A stretch of DNA of 64,000 bases, from the NCBI GenBank assembly GCA_029260215.1, contig JAJDDQ010000085.1, positions 1 to 64,000 on the forward strand. Direction: 5' to 3'. This DNA is from Phycisphaerae bacterium (GTDB lineage: Bacteria > Planctomycetota > Phycisphaerae > UBA1845). Shown one piece after another: positions 46,482-53,710 of the stretch (position 1 is its first letter; the number at the start of each line of letters is the position of its first letter). The notes beneath the pieces were generated by a model that was not told where the DNA came from, ran no database searches, and was given only the letters and a program-made list of their open reading frames with translations. A program made the translations under genes and the position numbers.

Positions 46482-47144
46482 ATGGCTGTTATTGACAACG
46501 TCATCGCCCAACGCGCCGGAGAAACTCTAGGCTGGCGCGTCCGACGAATCCGCCAGGAACGAGGATGGACCCAAGCCGACCTCGTCAACCGAGCCGGAAT
46601 CAACCAGGGTTACCTATCAGCCATCGAACGCAACAAGAGCCTCCCCTCCCGGCGCACCATCGCAGCCCTCGCCACCGCACTCGACGTACCCCCCGCCATC
46701 CTCATCGGTGCCGGTTCCGAACACGACGCCCCCCAGCCCCTCGAATCGCGCGAACTACCCCTCTTTGGCTCCATTCCCGCCGGAAAACCGTCACAATCGC
46801 AGGAACAACTCGAAATGTTCCCCGTCCTCCAGCACCTCTGGGCACCCGACCGCTACTGCCTCAGACTCAACCTCGACAGCATGGAACCCACCCTAAAGCC
46901 CGACGACATCGTACTCGTCGCCTACCGCCCCAACGTAGACCCCGCCCACGTCCAAGGCCGAATCTGCGCCTGCCTCCTCGAAGGAAATCCAACCCTCAAA
47001 CGCGTCTCCGTCGAGACCCGAGCAGACCGCCGCCTGATCATCCTCAGAGGCGACAACCCCACCGCCTCACCAATAATGGTCGACGCCGATGACGAATTCT
47101 GCATCCAGGGCGTCGTCATAAAGCTCGTAGCCCGCGACCTTTAA
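46482..47144 (+). CDS. XRE-S24 (LexA/CI-like) self-cleaving repressor
   Basis: 220 residues. An N-terminal helix-turn-helix (GWRVRRIRQERGWTQADLVNRAGINQGYLSAIERNKSLPSRRTI, about 17-60) is followed by a S24 peptidase domain: possible cleavage site Ala100-Gly101 in GSIPAGKP, nucleophile Ser133 in LNLDSMEPTLKPDDIVLV, and base Lys173 in PTLKRVSVE. The Ser-Lys spacing (40) fits LexA/CI proteins, so autocleavage after DNA damage looks possible. This is the usual repressor of a prophage or integrated element. A perfect inverted repeat near the promoter of the next gene is a candidate operator. Confidence 0.85.
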   Translation: MAVIDNVIAQRAGETLGWRVRRIRQERGWTQADLVNRAGINQGYLSAIERNKSLPSRRTIAALATALDVPPAILIGAGSEHDAPQPLESRELPLFGSIPAGKPSQSQEQLEMFPVLQHLWAPDRYCLRLNLDSMEPTLKPDDIVLVAYRPNVDPAHVQGRICACLLEGNPTLKRVSVETRADRRLIILRGDNPTASPIMVDADDEFCIQGVVIKLVARDL

Positions 47145-47198
47145 GCCAACCCCACCCCAAAAACCCATCCTTCGATATTGATTTTTATTGATTTCTCC

Positions 47199-47227
47199 TT
47201 GACGAGTTGCCGATCATGGCTTATGTT
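47199..47227 (+). promoter_or_regulatory. Strong sigma-70-type promoter of the ABC-GNAT gene
   Basis: TTGACG (47199-47204), 17-base spacer, TATGTT (47222-47227). Confidence 0.55.
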
Positions 47228-47235
47228 AGGGTAAT

Positions 47236-47250
47236 GTTCGGTATCCGAAC
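47236..47250. promoter_or_regulatory. Candidate operator GTTCGGTATCCGAAC
   Basis: A perfect 6-bp inverted repeat with a 3-bp centre, placed at the expected transcription start, 9 bases past the -10. Symmetry and place suit a dimeric repressor such as the adjacent S24 protein. I found no second copy in the repressor's own promoter. Confidence 0.45.
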
Positions 47251-47295
47251 GGGTGCGATTCGGGGTGTCAAACGGGCCTTTGGGGGAAACACGAG

Positions 47296-48696
47296 ATGGG
47301 AAACAATACGAAAATCGAAAAAAACCGGGCCGTAACGCTCGGGCCGGTATCCAAACGATCCACAAGACGGGTCACAAGACGGACAGCCGACGTCGCCCTC
47401 CAATTCGGGCTGCCATTAAACAGCGATCCGGTCACCGTGCTCGACAAGATGCGCCTCAACCTGGGACCGGGACGCATCCTCCTCTTCCTCGGACCCAGCG
47501 GAGCGGGAAAATCCACCGCCCTGGCCCAACTCGCGTTACGCTGCGACGGCGGCGAGGACGTCGACCGCACACGCTTCCGCAAAGACACAGCACTCATCGA
47601 CGGCGTCTGCCCCGCTGAGCCGATCAGCCACGCCATCAACGTGATGGCCTCCTGCGGACTGGGGCAGGCCAATCTCTGGCTCAGGCGCTACGACGAACTC
47701 AGCGAGGGGCAGCGCTTCCGCGCACGATTGGCCCGCGCCGTCGGCAGACACATCAAAGCCAACGCGACCGCCCCGCTCCTCTGCGACGAATTCGGCAGTC
47801 GCCTCCACAACCGCCTCACCCAAGCCATCGCGTTCAACCTGCGCAAGCTCGTCTCAAGACATCGCCTCTGCCTCGTCGCCACCACCAACGACGAAAGCGT
47901 CGCCCGAGATTTGCAACCCGACGTCACCATCCGCCTCACCTCCGCAGGCCGATGCACCATCGCAAACACAACCACCATCAAAAAAGCGGTCAGCTTCCGC
48001 CGCCGACTGCGCATCGAACGAGGCTGCAAAGCGGACTACGACGCCTTCGCCGCCATGCACTACCGCGCCACCGACGAACTCGGCTTCGTAGACAAAATTT
48101 TCATCATGCGCGAAGGCCTCAACGGCGAACCGCTGGGCATCGTCGTCTATTCGCACGGCCCACTCGAACTCACACTCCGCAACCGCGCGACCAAAGGCCG
48201 ATTCGTCCGCAACCCCCAACGGCTCAATCGAGAAATGCGCATCCTGCGCAGACTCGTCATCCATCCCGACGTACGCGGCTGCGGCCTCGGACATTGGCTC
48301 GTGCGCAAAACGCTCCCGCTCGTCGGAACGCCCTACGTCGAGTGCCTAGCCAACATGGGGCGCGTCAATCCCGTCTTTGAAAAAGCGGGCATGATACGTA
48401 TCGGAGAATGTGCAGCCCCCAACCATCGAACCAAAGCATTGGCCGAGCTCAAAAGCATAAAAGTGGACCCCTCCGGGCGCGATTTCGTCATGCAGGTCAG
48501 CCGTCGCGAACGTGTGCGGCGCATCGTCGCGGACACCGTGTACCGCTGGTACGCAGCCACAACCGCCGGCGGGGAGCGTCGCGTCGCACGTCAGGCGCCG
48601 GAGTTTCTCGCACAAATCTTCCGAGGATTGGTGGGATCAAAACCCGTGTATTTCCTATGGCACAAGCCCGCAAACCGCTGCCGAAAGGGGACGTAA
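47296..48696 (+). CDS. ABC-type ATPase fused to a GNAT acetyltransferase domain
   Basis: 466 residues. Residues about 50-215 form an ABC ATPase: Walker A GPSGAGKST (66-74), signature LSEGQ (135-139), Walker B LLCDEF with Asp164/Glu165. The switch His is not seen: the site reads VATTNDES. No membrane domain is present, so it is not a transporter. Residues about 235-440 form a GNAT-like domain with RRLVIHPDVRGCGLGHWLVRKTL (acetyl-CoA loop RGxGLG) and ECLANMGRVNPVFEKAGM. This architecture recalls COG2401 (ABC ATPase fused to a predicted acetyltransferase), whose role is unclear. GGGGGAAA precedes the ATG. Coupled with the next gene (TAA immediately followed by ATG). Confidence 0.82.
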   Translation: MGNNTKIEKNRAVTLGPVSKRSTRRVTRRTADVALQFGLPLNSDPVTVLDKMRLNLGPGRILLFLGPSGAGKSTALAQLALRCDGGEDVDRTRFRKDTALIDGVCPAEPISHAINVMASCGLGQANLWLRRYDELSEGQRFRARLARAVGRHIKANATAPLLCDEFGSRLHNRLTQAIAFNLRKLVSRHRLCLVATTNDESVARDLQPDVTIRLTSAGRCTIANTTTIKKAVSFRRRLRIERGCKADYDAFAAMHYRATDELGFVDKIFIMREGLNGEPLGIVVYSHGPLELTLRNRATKGRFVRNPQRLNREMRILRRLVIHPDVRGCGLGHWLVRKTLPLVGTPYVECLANMGRVNPVFEKAGMIRIGECAAPNHRTKALAELKSIKVDPSGRDFVMQVSRRERVRRIVADTVYRWYAATTAGGERRVARQAPEFLAQIFRGLVGSKPVYFLWHKPANRCRKGT

Positions 48697-48981
48697 ATGT
48701 CAACGCACGCAAAAAAATCAGATTCGTTTTCAATTCAATCTTTCCTTGGGCGGCCTCTTCGATCGCTTCATTCGCGCAAAGTGCGCGTCGCTCTGGTCAC
48801 AGCAGTCGCAGCCATCGCAGCCGACTACGGACTGGACGTTTCCGAGGAGCTTCTGCTCGCCATCATGGGCGTCGGAGCCTCGCTAATCCTCGGAATCGCG
48901 CATGAAGATGCCGGTCGAAACGCCGCCTCACTCCTACAACGCGCCGCGCCGCCACCGAAAAATTCGGACGGCGAGGCTTGA
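48697..48981 (+). CDS. Small holin-like membrane protein
   Basis: 94 residues, starting directly after the ABC-GNAT stop. A basic N-terminus is followed by two hydrophobic segments (VRVALVTAVAAIAADYGL and LLLAIMGVGASLILGIAHEDAG) and a hydrophilic tail. Size and layout resemble small phage-type holins or membrane peptides, but no family can be named with confidence. Confidence 0.6.
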   Translation: MSTHAKKSDSFSIQSFLGRPLRSLHSRKVRVALVTAVAAIAADYGLDVSEELLLAIMGVGASLILGIAHEDAGRNAASLLQRAAPPPKNSDGEA

Positions 48982-49056
48982 CCATGAGGGGAAAGTCGGG
49001 GCGGGCGGGGAACGTGGCGCCCGCCCGCTCCGGCCGGCTGGCGATTTTTGGAGCGT

Positions 49057-49190
49057 GCATCCCAAAACGGGTGGCAACTCGTAATGCAGGGCGGCACGGT
49101 CTACCGGCGCGGTCGGTAGACCGTGGGCGTCACGGAACGCCACGGCCTGGCTGCGCCAGACCGTGCCACCCAAAACGGGACGCACCCATT
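49057..49190. repeat. Dispersed repeat R1, copy D (full length)
   Basis: Core 49091-49170: GGCACGGTCTACCGGC...GGTAGACCGTGG and CCACGGCCTGGCTGCGCCAG, then ACCGTGCC. Flanks match copy A on both sides, defining an element of about 130 bp. It separates the holin-like gene and the sigma-like gene. Confidence 0.8.
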
Positions 49191-49237
49191 TTTGGAAACC
49201 TGCGACCATCGAAACATGCATACGGGGTACACGAACG

Positions 49238-49660
49238 ATGATGATGCAACGATTAAGCGATACACAACAACGGCTGGTCGAAAACAACATCGGTCTGGTC
49301 GGCGTACACATGAAACACCTCTGTTCCGGACCCGCAGGCCGGCGAGACAAAGCGGAGTGGGACGACCTGTATCAGGAAGGATGCCTCGGGCTGATGACCG
49401 CCGCAACACGCTTCAACGCCGCCCAGGGCTTGCAGTTCGCGCCCTACGCACTGGCCCGAATCCGAAAGGCTGTAAGCAACGCAATGGAAAAGCGTCAGGA
49501 CATGGCACCCCACGGCACCGCCCGCACCGACCCCGGCCCGAGGACCACATCGGCACTCGAATTGATGGAAACGAAACGCACATCGCCGGACCGCCATCGC
49601 CTTTGGGCAGAGACTGAAAACAACCGACCAACGCTCGGCGAACACGTACGCAGACGTTAA
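49238..49660 (+). CDS. Sigma-70-like factor, region 2 part (ends at an in-frame stop)
   Basis: 140 residues. LSDTQQRLVENNIGLVGVHMKHL and DLYQEGCLGLMTAATRFNAAQGLQFAPYALARIRKAVSNAM match sigma-70 region 2 (compare DLIQEGNIGLMRA...RGFRFSTYA). The frame ends at a TAA (49658-49660). Three codons later and in the same frame an ATG opens the next protein, which contains region 4-like sequence. The two thus look like one sigma factor broken by a single stop codon. I start at 49238; two further Met codons follow at once. Confidence 0.7.
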   Translation: MMMQRLSDTQQRLVENNIGLVGVHMKHLCSGPAGRRDKAEWDDLYQEGCLGLMTAATRFNAAQGLQFAPYALARIRKAVSNAMEKRQDMAPHGTARTDPGPRTTSALELMETKRTSPDRHRLWAETENNRPTLGEHVRRR

Positions 49661-49669
49661 GAGCACGCG

Positions 49670-50176
49670 ATGGCCGCCGCACTGCGCGAAGCGTCGCACA
49701 ACGCCACCGAACCAAGGCGGCGCGCGCTACGCACCGTCATCGAAAAACGATTCAGCGTACCCGAAGTCGGCCACCGAACCCGCCTGCGAACCATCTCGCG
49801 GGAACTGAACTGCCCCTACAACCGCGTCAAAGCCGCGGACGACTGCCTGACCACGCTGATTCGCACCAACCTGATTCACGATGCGGAATTGCAGGAACTT
49901 CGATCAGCCGCCAAACGCGAACCGCTCGGTTTGGACGCAGTCCTCGACAACGGGACAGCCACCGGCATCGCCCGGCGACTTAACGAGCGGCTGAGCGACG
50001 CCATCGAGAAACTTCCCGATCGCCACATAGGAAAAGCCGTCGCCGAAATGCTGAAAACCGGCCAGGAGTCCGCCATCGACTGGATCAAATCCATCGTGCC
50101 GAATCTTTCGCCGGAACAAAAAGCGGAGTTACTGTCCTCATGCGGATCAGTCGTCGAAGCTCAACAACAACCGTAA
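49670..50176 (+). CDS. Sigma region 4-like protein, in frame with the preceding sigma region 2
   Basis: 168 residues. EPRRRALRTVIEKRF resembles region 4.1 and TRLRTISRELNCPYNRVKAADDCLTTLIR resembles the region 4.2 helix-turn-helix. The rest (about 75-168) is helical with unknown function. It begins in the same reading frame as the region 2 protein, 9 bases past its stop. Either a true split sigma pair, a readthrough product or a decayed gene. The end overlaps comEA tail to tail by 30 bases. Confidence 0.65.
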   Translation: MAAALREASHNATEPRRRALRTVIEKRFSVPEVGHRTRLRTISRELNCPYNRVKAADDCLTTLIRTNLIHDAELQELRSAAKREPLGLDAVLDNGTATGIARRLNERLSDAIEKLPDRHIGKAVAEMLKTGQESAIDWIKSIVPNLSPEQKAELLSSCGSVVEAQQQP

Positions 50177-50530
50177 ACGATCCACCGTAACCGGTCCGAT
50201 GCCTTTGACGGCATCAAGATCGTCAGCCGTTTTGAACACGGCTTTTTGAGGATGCTTATGCTTCTCCCGATACGCAACAATAGCCGCCGCCCGCGCCGGA
50301 CCGATACCCGGCAGAACGGTCAATTCCGCGATCGTCGCCACATTGGGATTGATCGTGTAGGCGATATCCGGCGCAATGGCCGCTGCGTCCTCAAGTGACG
50401 GAACTGGCGACCGCGCACGCATGTCCAGCAGAAACAGAAGGGTCGCGATGAGACAAATCACCGCTAATGTTTGTTGCAGTTTGGCCGATCGCGCCGGCGG
50501 ATTCGTCGCCCGGTCAGACTGCGCGGGCAC
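50147..50530 (-). CDS. ComEA-like helix-hairpin-helix protein
   Basis: About 127 residues from a GTG at 50530, which overlaps the end of the GH10-like gene and has GAGG upstream. One membrane helix (LAVICLIATLLFLLDM), then the double HhH motif INPNVATIAELTVLPGIGPARAAAIVAYREKH and DDLDAVKGIGPVTVDRLRLLL. ComEA binds DNA at the surface during natural uptake, so it may be part of a competence system, though no other com genes are nearby. An ATG at 50596 is possible but would overlap the upstream gene more. Confidence 0.8.
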   Translation of the reverse strand: MPAQSDRATNPPARSAKLQQTLAVICLIATLLFLLDMRARSPVPSLEDAAAIAPDIAYTINPNVATIAELTVLPGIGPARAAAIVAYREKHKHPQKAVFKTADDLDAVKGIGPVTVDRLRLLLSFDD

Positions 50531-52019
50531 CGGGCACAACCTCGCCGCGCAGGCGGGTAAATTCACGGTACACCGGCTTGGGCGCGTGGCTGGCATCGAT
50601 CAAACCAGCCGTTGTGATAAGCGACTGCTTCGAGTCAGCCAAATCGCGCCAAGTGACCGTCTCCACGAAAGGCCTAGCCAGCGCGACTTCGCAAAACTGC
50701 CTGAACCAGTCGGACTGAATCTGATCGGACCATTCGCCCCGCCACTGCCCGCCCGGCTGAAACCCACGCGCAGGCGCGTCGGCGTCCGAGGGTACGGTGC
50801 GCTTGGACGGAACCGCAGCAGCCGTCACGTGAATCGGACGACCGAAATTCCCGAAGCGGTCAATCAAAGCGGAAATCTGGAACATGTCGCGCACGAACAT
50901 GCCTTCCCTGTCAGCGCCGAACATGATCTGCAAGCCGATGGCGTCGAACTGGATGCCGCTCTGCATGGCCATGTCAACGTAGAGCATGGGCGGAATCGTA
51001 CGCTGGTTCCGGGCGTAGTATTCGCCCCACGGCTCGACGATATCGAGGATGGTGATCGAGCGCGGAGCCAACTGCTTGGTGATGGTCGTCGACATTCTGG
51101 TCAACTCCATCAACTGCTCGAAATTGAAATTGAAACGATGCGTGTTGTGCAGACCGTTGACCACATCCCATACCTGAATGTAGCTGCCGTAGCGATTGAC
51201 GACGCGGCGCACATGCTCAGCCACCAGGTCGCGAATGGTTTCGAAATCGTGCTCCCAGATGTACATCCATTCGGGAATGACGCGGGCATCGAAATTGACC
51301 AGATTCGTACCCTTGATCGGGATACGGTTTTTCGCCAGCCACTCGATCCAGGCGTCACACTGTTTCCAGTTAAAAGCCCGCTCGGTCGGCTCGATGGCCT
51401 TCCAATCCAACGCGACGCAGGCGAAATCAACCTGATTGGCCACCAACGGCGAACACTTGGCCAGAGAGTCGGTCGGATCGATGCGGCAGCCGAACACGCG
51501 ACGGGAAAAGCCGGCGGTCTGCTTGCGTCGTTCGAGCAAAATGTCGGCGTGCAGGCGCGTCATCTCCTCGCCGATGCGGACAGCCTCCGCGAGCGCCTTC
51601 TGCCCCAGTTCCGATGTCTTCTGCGGCGTTTCGGCACACATCGCCTCCACGAGCAGATCGATCGCAGCCAGCACAGACTTGTTCAATGCGCCGGACTCCG
51701 CCGCGTCGTGCAGGCCCCACTCCTCGCGTTTGTGGTGGATGCGCAGCATCAGCCCACGGGCCAATTCGAGCGGAATAATATAGGGGGCATCGCGTTCGAG
51801 CAGGCGGGGCGTTTCCAGCATGACGCCGCCGACCCCCTCTACAGGCCAAAGAATGGCCAAACCAGCCGGTCCGGCGGCGCGTTTGACGCAGTTGACCACG
51901 TCCCCGACACGCTCAATCTCGGCGCGCAGGGGCACTCCGTCGCTGCCGAACAGATAGGCGCCGGTCAACTCGAAATCCGCAGCCGACCCACCGTTGTCGA
52001 ATGCCTGGAACCGAAGCAT
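50514..52019 (-). CDS. GH10-like endo-beta-1,4-xylanase-related protein
   Basis: 501 residues. The C-terminal two thirds (about 190-480) show a GH10-type barrel: DFACVALDWKAIEPTERAFNWKQCDAWIEWLAKNRIPIKGTNLVNFD, WDVVNGLHN (the acid/base region, where the canonical WDVVNE Glu appears changed to Gly), IQFDAIGLQIMFG and PIHVTAAAVPS. The N-terminal 180 residues are a separate domain (LFGSDGVPLRAEIE, PLELARGLMLRIHHKREEW). No signal peptide is visible. The lost Glu suggests altered or absent hydrolysis, perhaps a binding or regulatory role. Confidence 0.7.
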   Translation of the reverse strand: MLRFQAFDNGGSAADFELTGAYLFGSDGVPLRAEIERVGDVVNCVKRAAGPAGLAILWPVEGVGGVMLETPRLLERDAPYIIPLELARGLMLRIHHKREEWGLHDAAESGALNKSVLAAIDLLVEAMCAETPQKTSELGQKALAEAVRIGEEMTRLHADILLERRKQTAGFSRRVFGCRIDPTDSLAKCSPLVANQVDFACVALDWKAIEPTERAFNWKQCDAWIEWLAKNRIPIKGTNLVNFDARVIPEWMYIWEHDFETIRDLVAEHVRRVVNRYGSYIQVWDVVNGLHNTHRFNFNFEQLMELTRMSTTITKQLAPRSITILDIVEPWGEYYARNQRTIPPMLYVDMAMQSGIQFDAIGLQIMFGADREGMFVRDMFQISALIDRFGNFGRPIHVTAAAVPSKRTVPSDADAPARGFQPGGQWRGEWSDQIQSDWFRQFCEVALARPFVETVTWRDLADSKQSLITTAGLIDASHAPKPVYREFTRLRGEVVPGARAV

Positions 52020-52028
52020 CCTGACATC

Positions 52029-52265
52029 CTACAACGAACCGACCCGTTGAACGAGTCCCCCGCACGAAAATCGGCGACGGCCATTCTCCAGCCATATCCG
52101 CCCGCTGCGGACGCGTTCCAGCGGTACGTCATCGAAGTTCACGATCGACGTGACGTTCCAGTTGGCATCCTGGTTTACGAACATGGGGTCGCAATCCCGC
52201 CGCTCGATGCGGACGTGCTTATCTTTCACGATATGAATGTGTTCATCGATGTACCGCGTCCTCAA
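52029..52265 (-). CDS. Short hypothetical protein upstream of the GH10-like gene
   Basis: Up to 78 residues from a TTG; GTG or ATG starts further in (for example Met28) are possible. Sequence RRDCDPMFVNQDANWNVTSIVNFDDVPLERVRSGRIWLENGRRRFSCGGLVQ looks like folded protein, but I recognise no family. Ends 9 bases before the GH10-like ATG, so it is likely in the same transcript. The ISAs1 element starts 46 bases upstream and may have altered its promoter. Confidence 0.45.
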   Translation of the reverse strand: MRTRYIDEHIHIVKDKHVRIERRDCDPMFVNQDANWNVTSIVNFDDVPLERVRSGRIWLENGRRRFSCGGLVQRVGSL

Positions 52266-52310
52266 AAGACCTGCACGTCAAGAGCCTCCGATCCGCGGCG
52301 GGTCTCGCCC

Positions 52311-53596
52311 CAGGGCAATCACATCTAATCATCGTGGCGGGGGCGGTTTTTGGTCTGTTCGGCGGAGTCTGGCCGATATTTAGAACTGGAATGAACTGGT
52401 GAGGCCTCGCGATCAACGCAAATGATCGTTGAAAGGAGCGGCGACATGGACGTCGAAGCCCCGCGTGGCTTGCTGCGCGTATTTGACCAAGTGGAGGATC
52501 CGCGTGTGGAGCGGACCAAGCTCCATCGTCTTTCGCACATTCTGGTGATTGCTCTTTGCGGCGTCATCTGTGGAGCCGACAGCTGGACGGAGATCGAACT
52601 GTTCGACAAGGCAAAGTTCGCTTGGCTGCGGACTCTTCTGGAACTGCCGCACGGCATTCCTTCTCACGACACCTTCGGCCGGGTTTTCAGCAAACTGAAT
52701 CCCGAACAACTGGAACGATGTTTCCCGACGTGGATGCAAGCCTTGGCCCAAATCGGCGGCGGGCGGTTGGTTGCGATTGACGGCAAGACGCGCAGTCGCA
52801 GCTTCGACAAAGCGCACGGCAAGGCCGCCCTTCACATGGTCAGCGCTTGGTGCCAAACCAATCATCTCGTCCTGGGGCAATTGGCCACCGACACCAAGAG
52901 CAATGAAATCACGGCAATTCCCAAGCTCCTGAAGCTGTTGGACATCTCTGATTTGGTCGTGACAATCGACGCGATGGGTTGTCAAAAGGCCATCGCCAAG
53001 CAATTCGTGGAGCAAGAAGGACACTATCTTATTCAGGTCAAGGGGAACCAGGAAACCCTCCGCGATCGGCTGAAAAAGACGTTCGACGAGTTGACACGTC
53101 GCCCTGTCCCCGGCGTGCCGTACCGCTTTCACGAAGAAGTCGACAGCGGCCACGGTAGGGTGGAGACCCGGCGCATATGGACCACGGAATGGACCGATTG
53201 GTACGATCGGCGTGCCGACTGGGCGGGGTTGCGGAGCTTTGTTTGCGTGGAAAGCGAACGAAGCATTCACGGTCGAACGTCGACCGATCGTCGGTACTAC
53301 ATAAGCGACTTGGGCGGGGTTGACGCTCGAACCATGCTCGAATACGTCCGGGGACATTGGGGCATCGAAAACCGCCTGCACTGGTCGCTGGACGTAACCT
53401 TCCACGAAGACATGCTTCGCAATCGGGTGGGCCACTCCGCAGAAAACTTCTCGAGAATTCGTCGCCTGGCCCTGAACCTTCTACGCCGCGACAAAACCTG
53501 CAAGGCCGGCGTCAAATGAAAACGCCTTCAGGCCTGCCTCAGGGAGGATTACCTATTGCGGATACTCGGACAGGGATCTTAGATGCGATTGCCCCG
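52311..53596 (+). mobile_element. ISAs1-family insertion sequence
   Basis: Ends: left CAGGGCAATCACATCTAA (52311-52328), right TTAGATGCGATTGCCCCG (53579-53596). The 16 bp GGGCAATCRCATCTAA are inverted with one mismatch, and CAGGG ends are typical for the family. Length about 1286 bp with one transposase gene. The flanks GGTCTCGCCC and GGTCGCGGTT match only partly, so a target duplication is not certain. Confidence 0.8.
52446..53519 (+). CDS. ISAs1-family transposase
   Basis: 357 residues. N-terminal DDE_Tnp_1-associated region (FDQVEDPRVERTKLHRLSHILVIALCGVICGADSW, HDTFGRVFSKLNPEQLE) and the catalytic domain: LVAIDGKTRSRSF (first Asp), VVTIDAMGCQKAIAKQF (second Asp) and WGIENRLHWSLDVTFHEDMLRNR (Glu). 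The ATG at 52446 has AAAGGAG nine bases before it, better than the one at 52422. No frameshift or stop is visible, so the element may still be active. Confidence 0.92.
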   Translation: MDVEAPRGLLRVFDQVEDPRVERTKLHRLSHILVIALCGVICGADSWTEIELFDKAKFAWLRTLLELPHGIPSHDTFGRVFSKLNPEQLERCFPTWMQALAQIGGGRLVAIDGKTRSRSFDKAHGKAALHMVSAWCQTNHLVLGQLATDTKSNEITAIPKLLKLLDISDLVVTIDAMGCQKAIAKQFVEQEGHYLIQVKGNQETLRDRLKKTFDELTRRPVPGVPYRFHEEVDSGHGRVETRRIWTTEWTDWYDRRADWAGLRSFVCVESERSIHGRTSTDRRYYISDLGGVDARTMLEYVRGHWGIENRLHWSLDVTFHEDMLRNRVGHSAENFSRIRRLALNLLRRDKTCKAGVK

Positions 53597-53662
53597 GTCG
53601 CGGTTCTGATTGATTTCTTCCCAATCGAGCGACGTCTTCTGGAACACTTCCGTCGGCGCAAA

Positions 53663-53700
53663 CGAACCTCCGCGCGGGCTGACGCCCGCGCGGAGGTTTG
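53663..53700. repeat. Palindrome R2, copy 4
   Basis: CCTCCGCGCGGGC-TGAC-GCCCGCGCGGAGG, a perfect long stem. It sits 11 bases beyond the stop of the metalloprotease gene (minus strand) and could end that transcript. Between it and the IS there is no gene. Confidence 0.7.
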
Positions 53701-53710
53701 GTCCGTCGGG

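Noticed and set aside
52301-53606. Target site duplication of the IS
   Set aside because: GGTCTCGCCC and GGTCGCGGTT agree only in part, so I do not claim a duplication.
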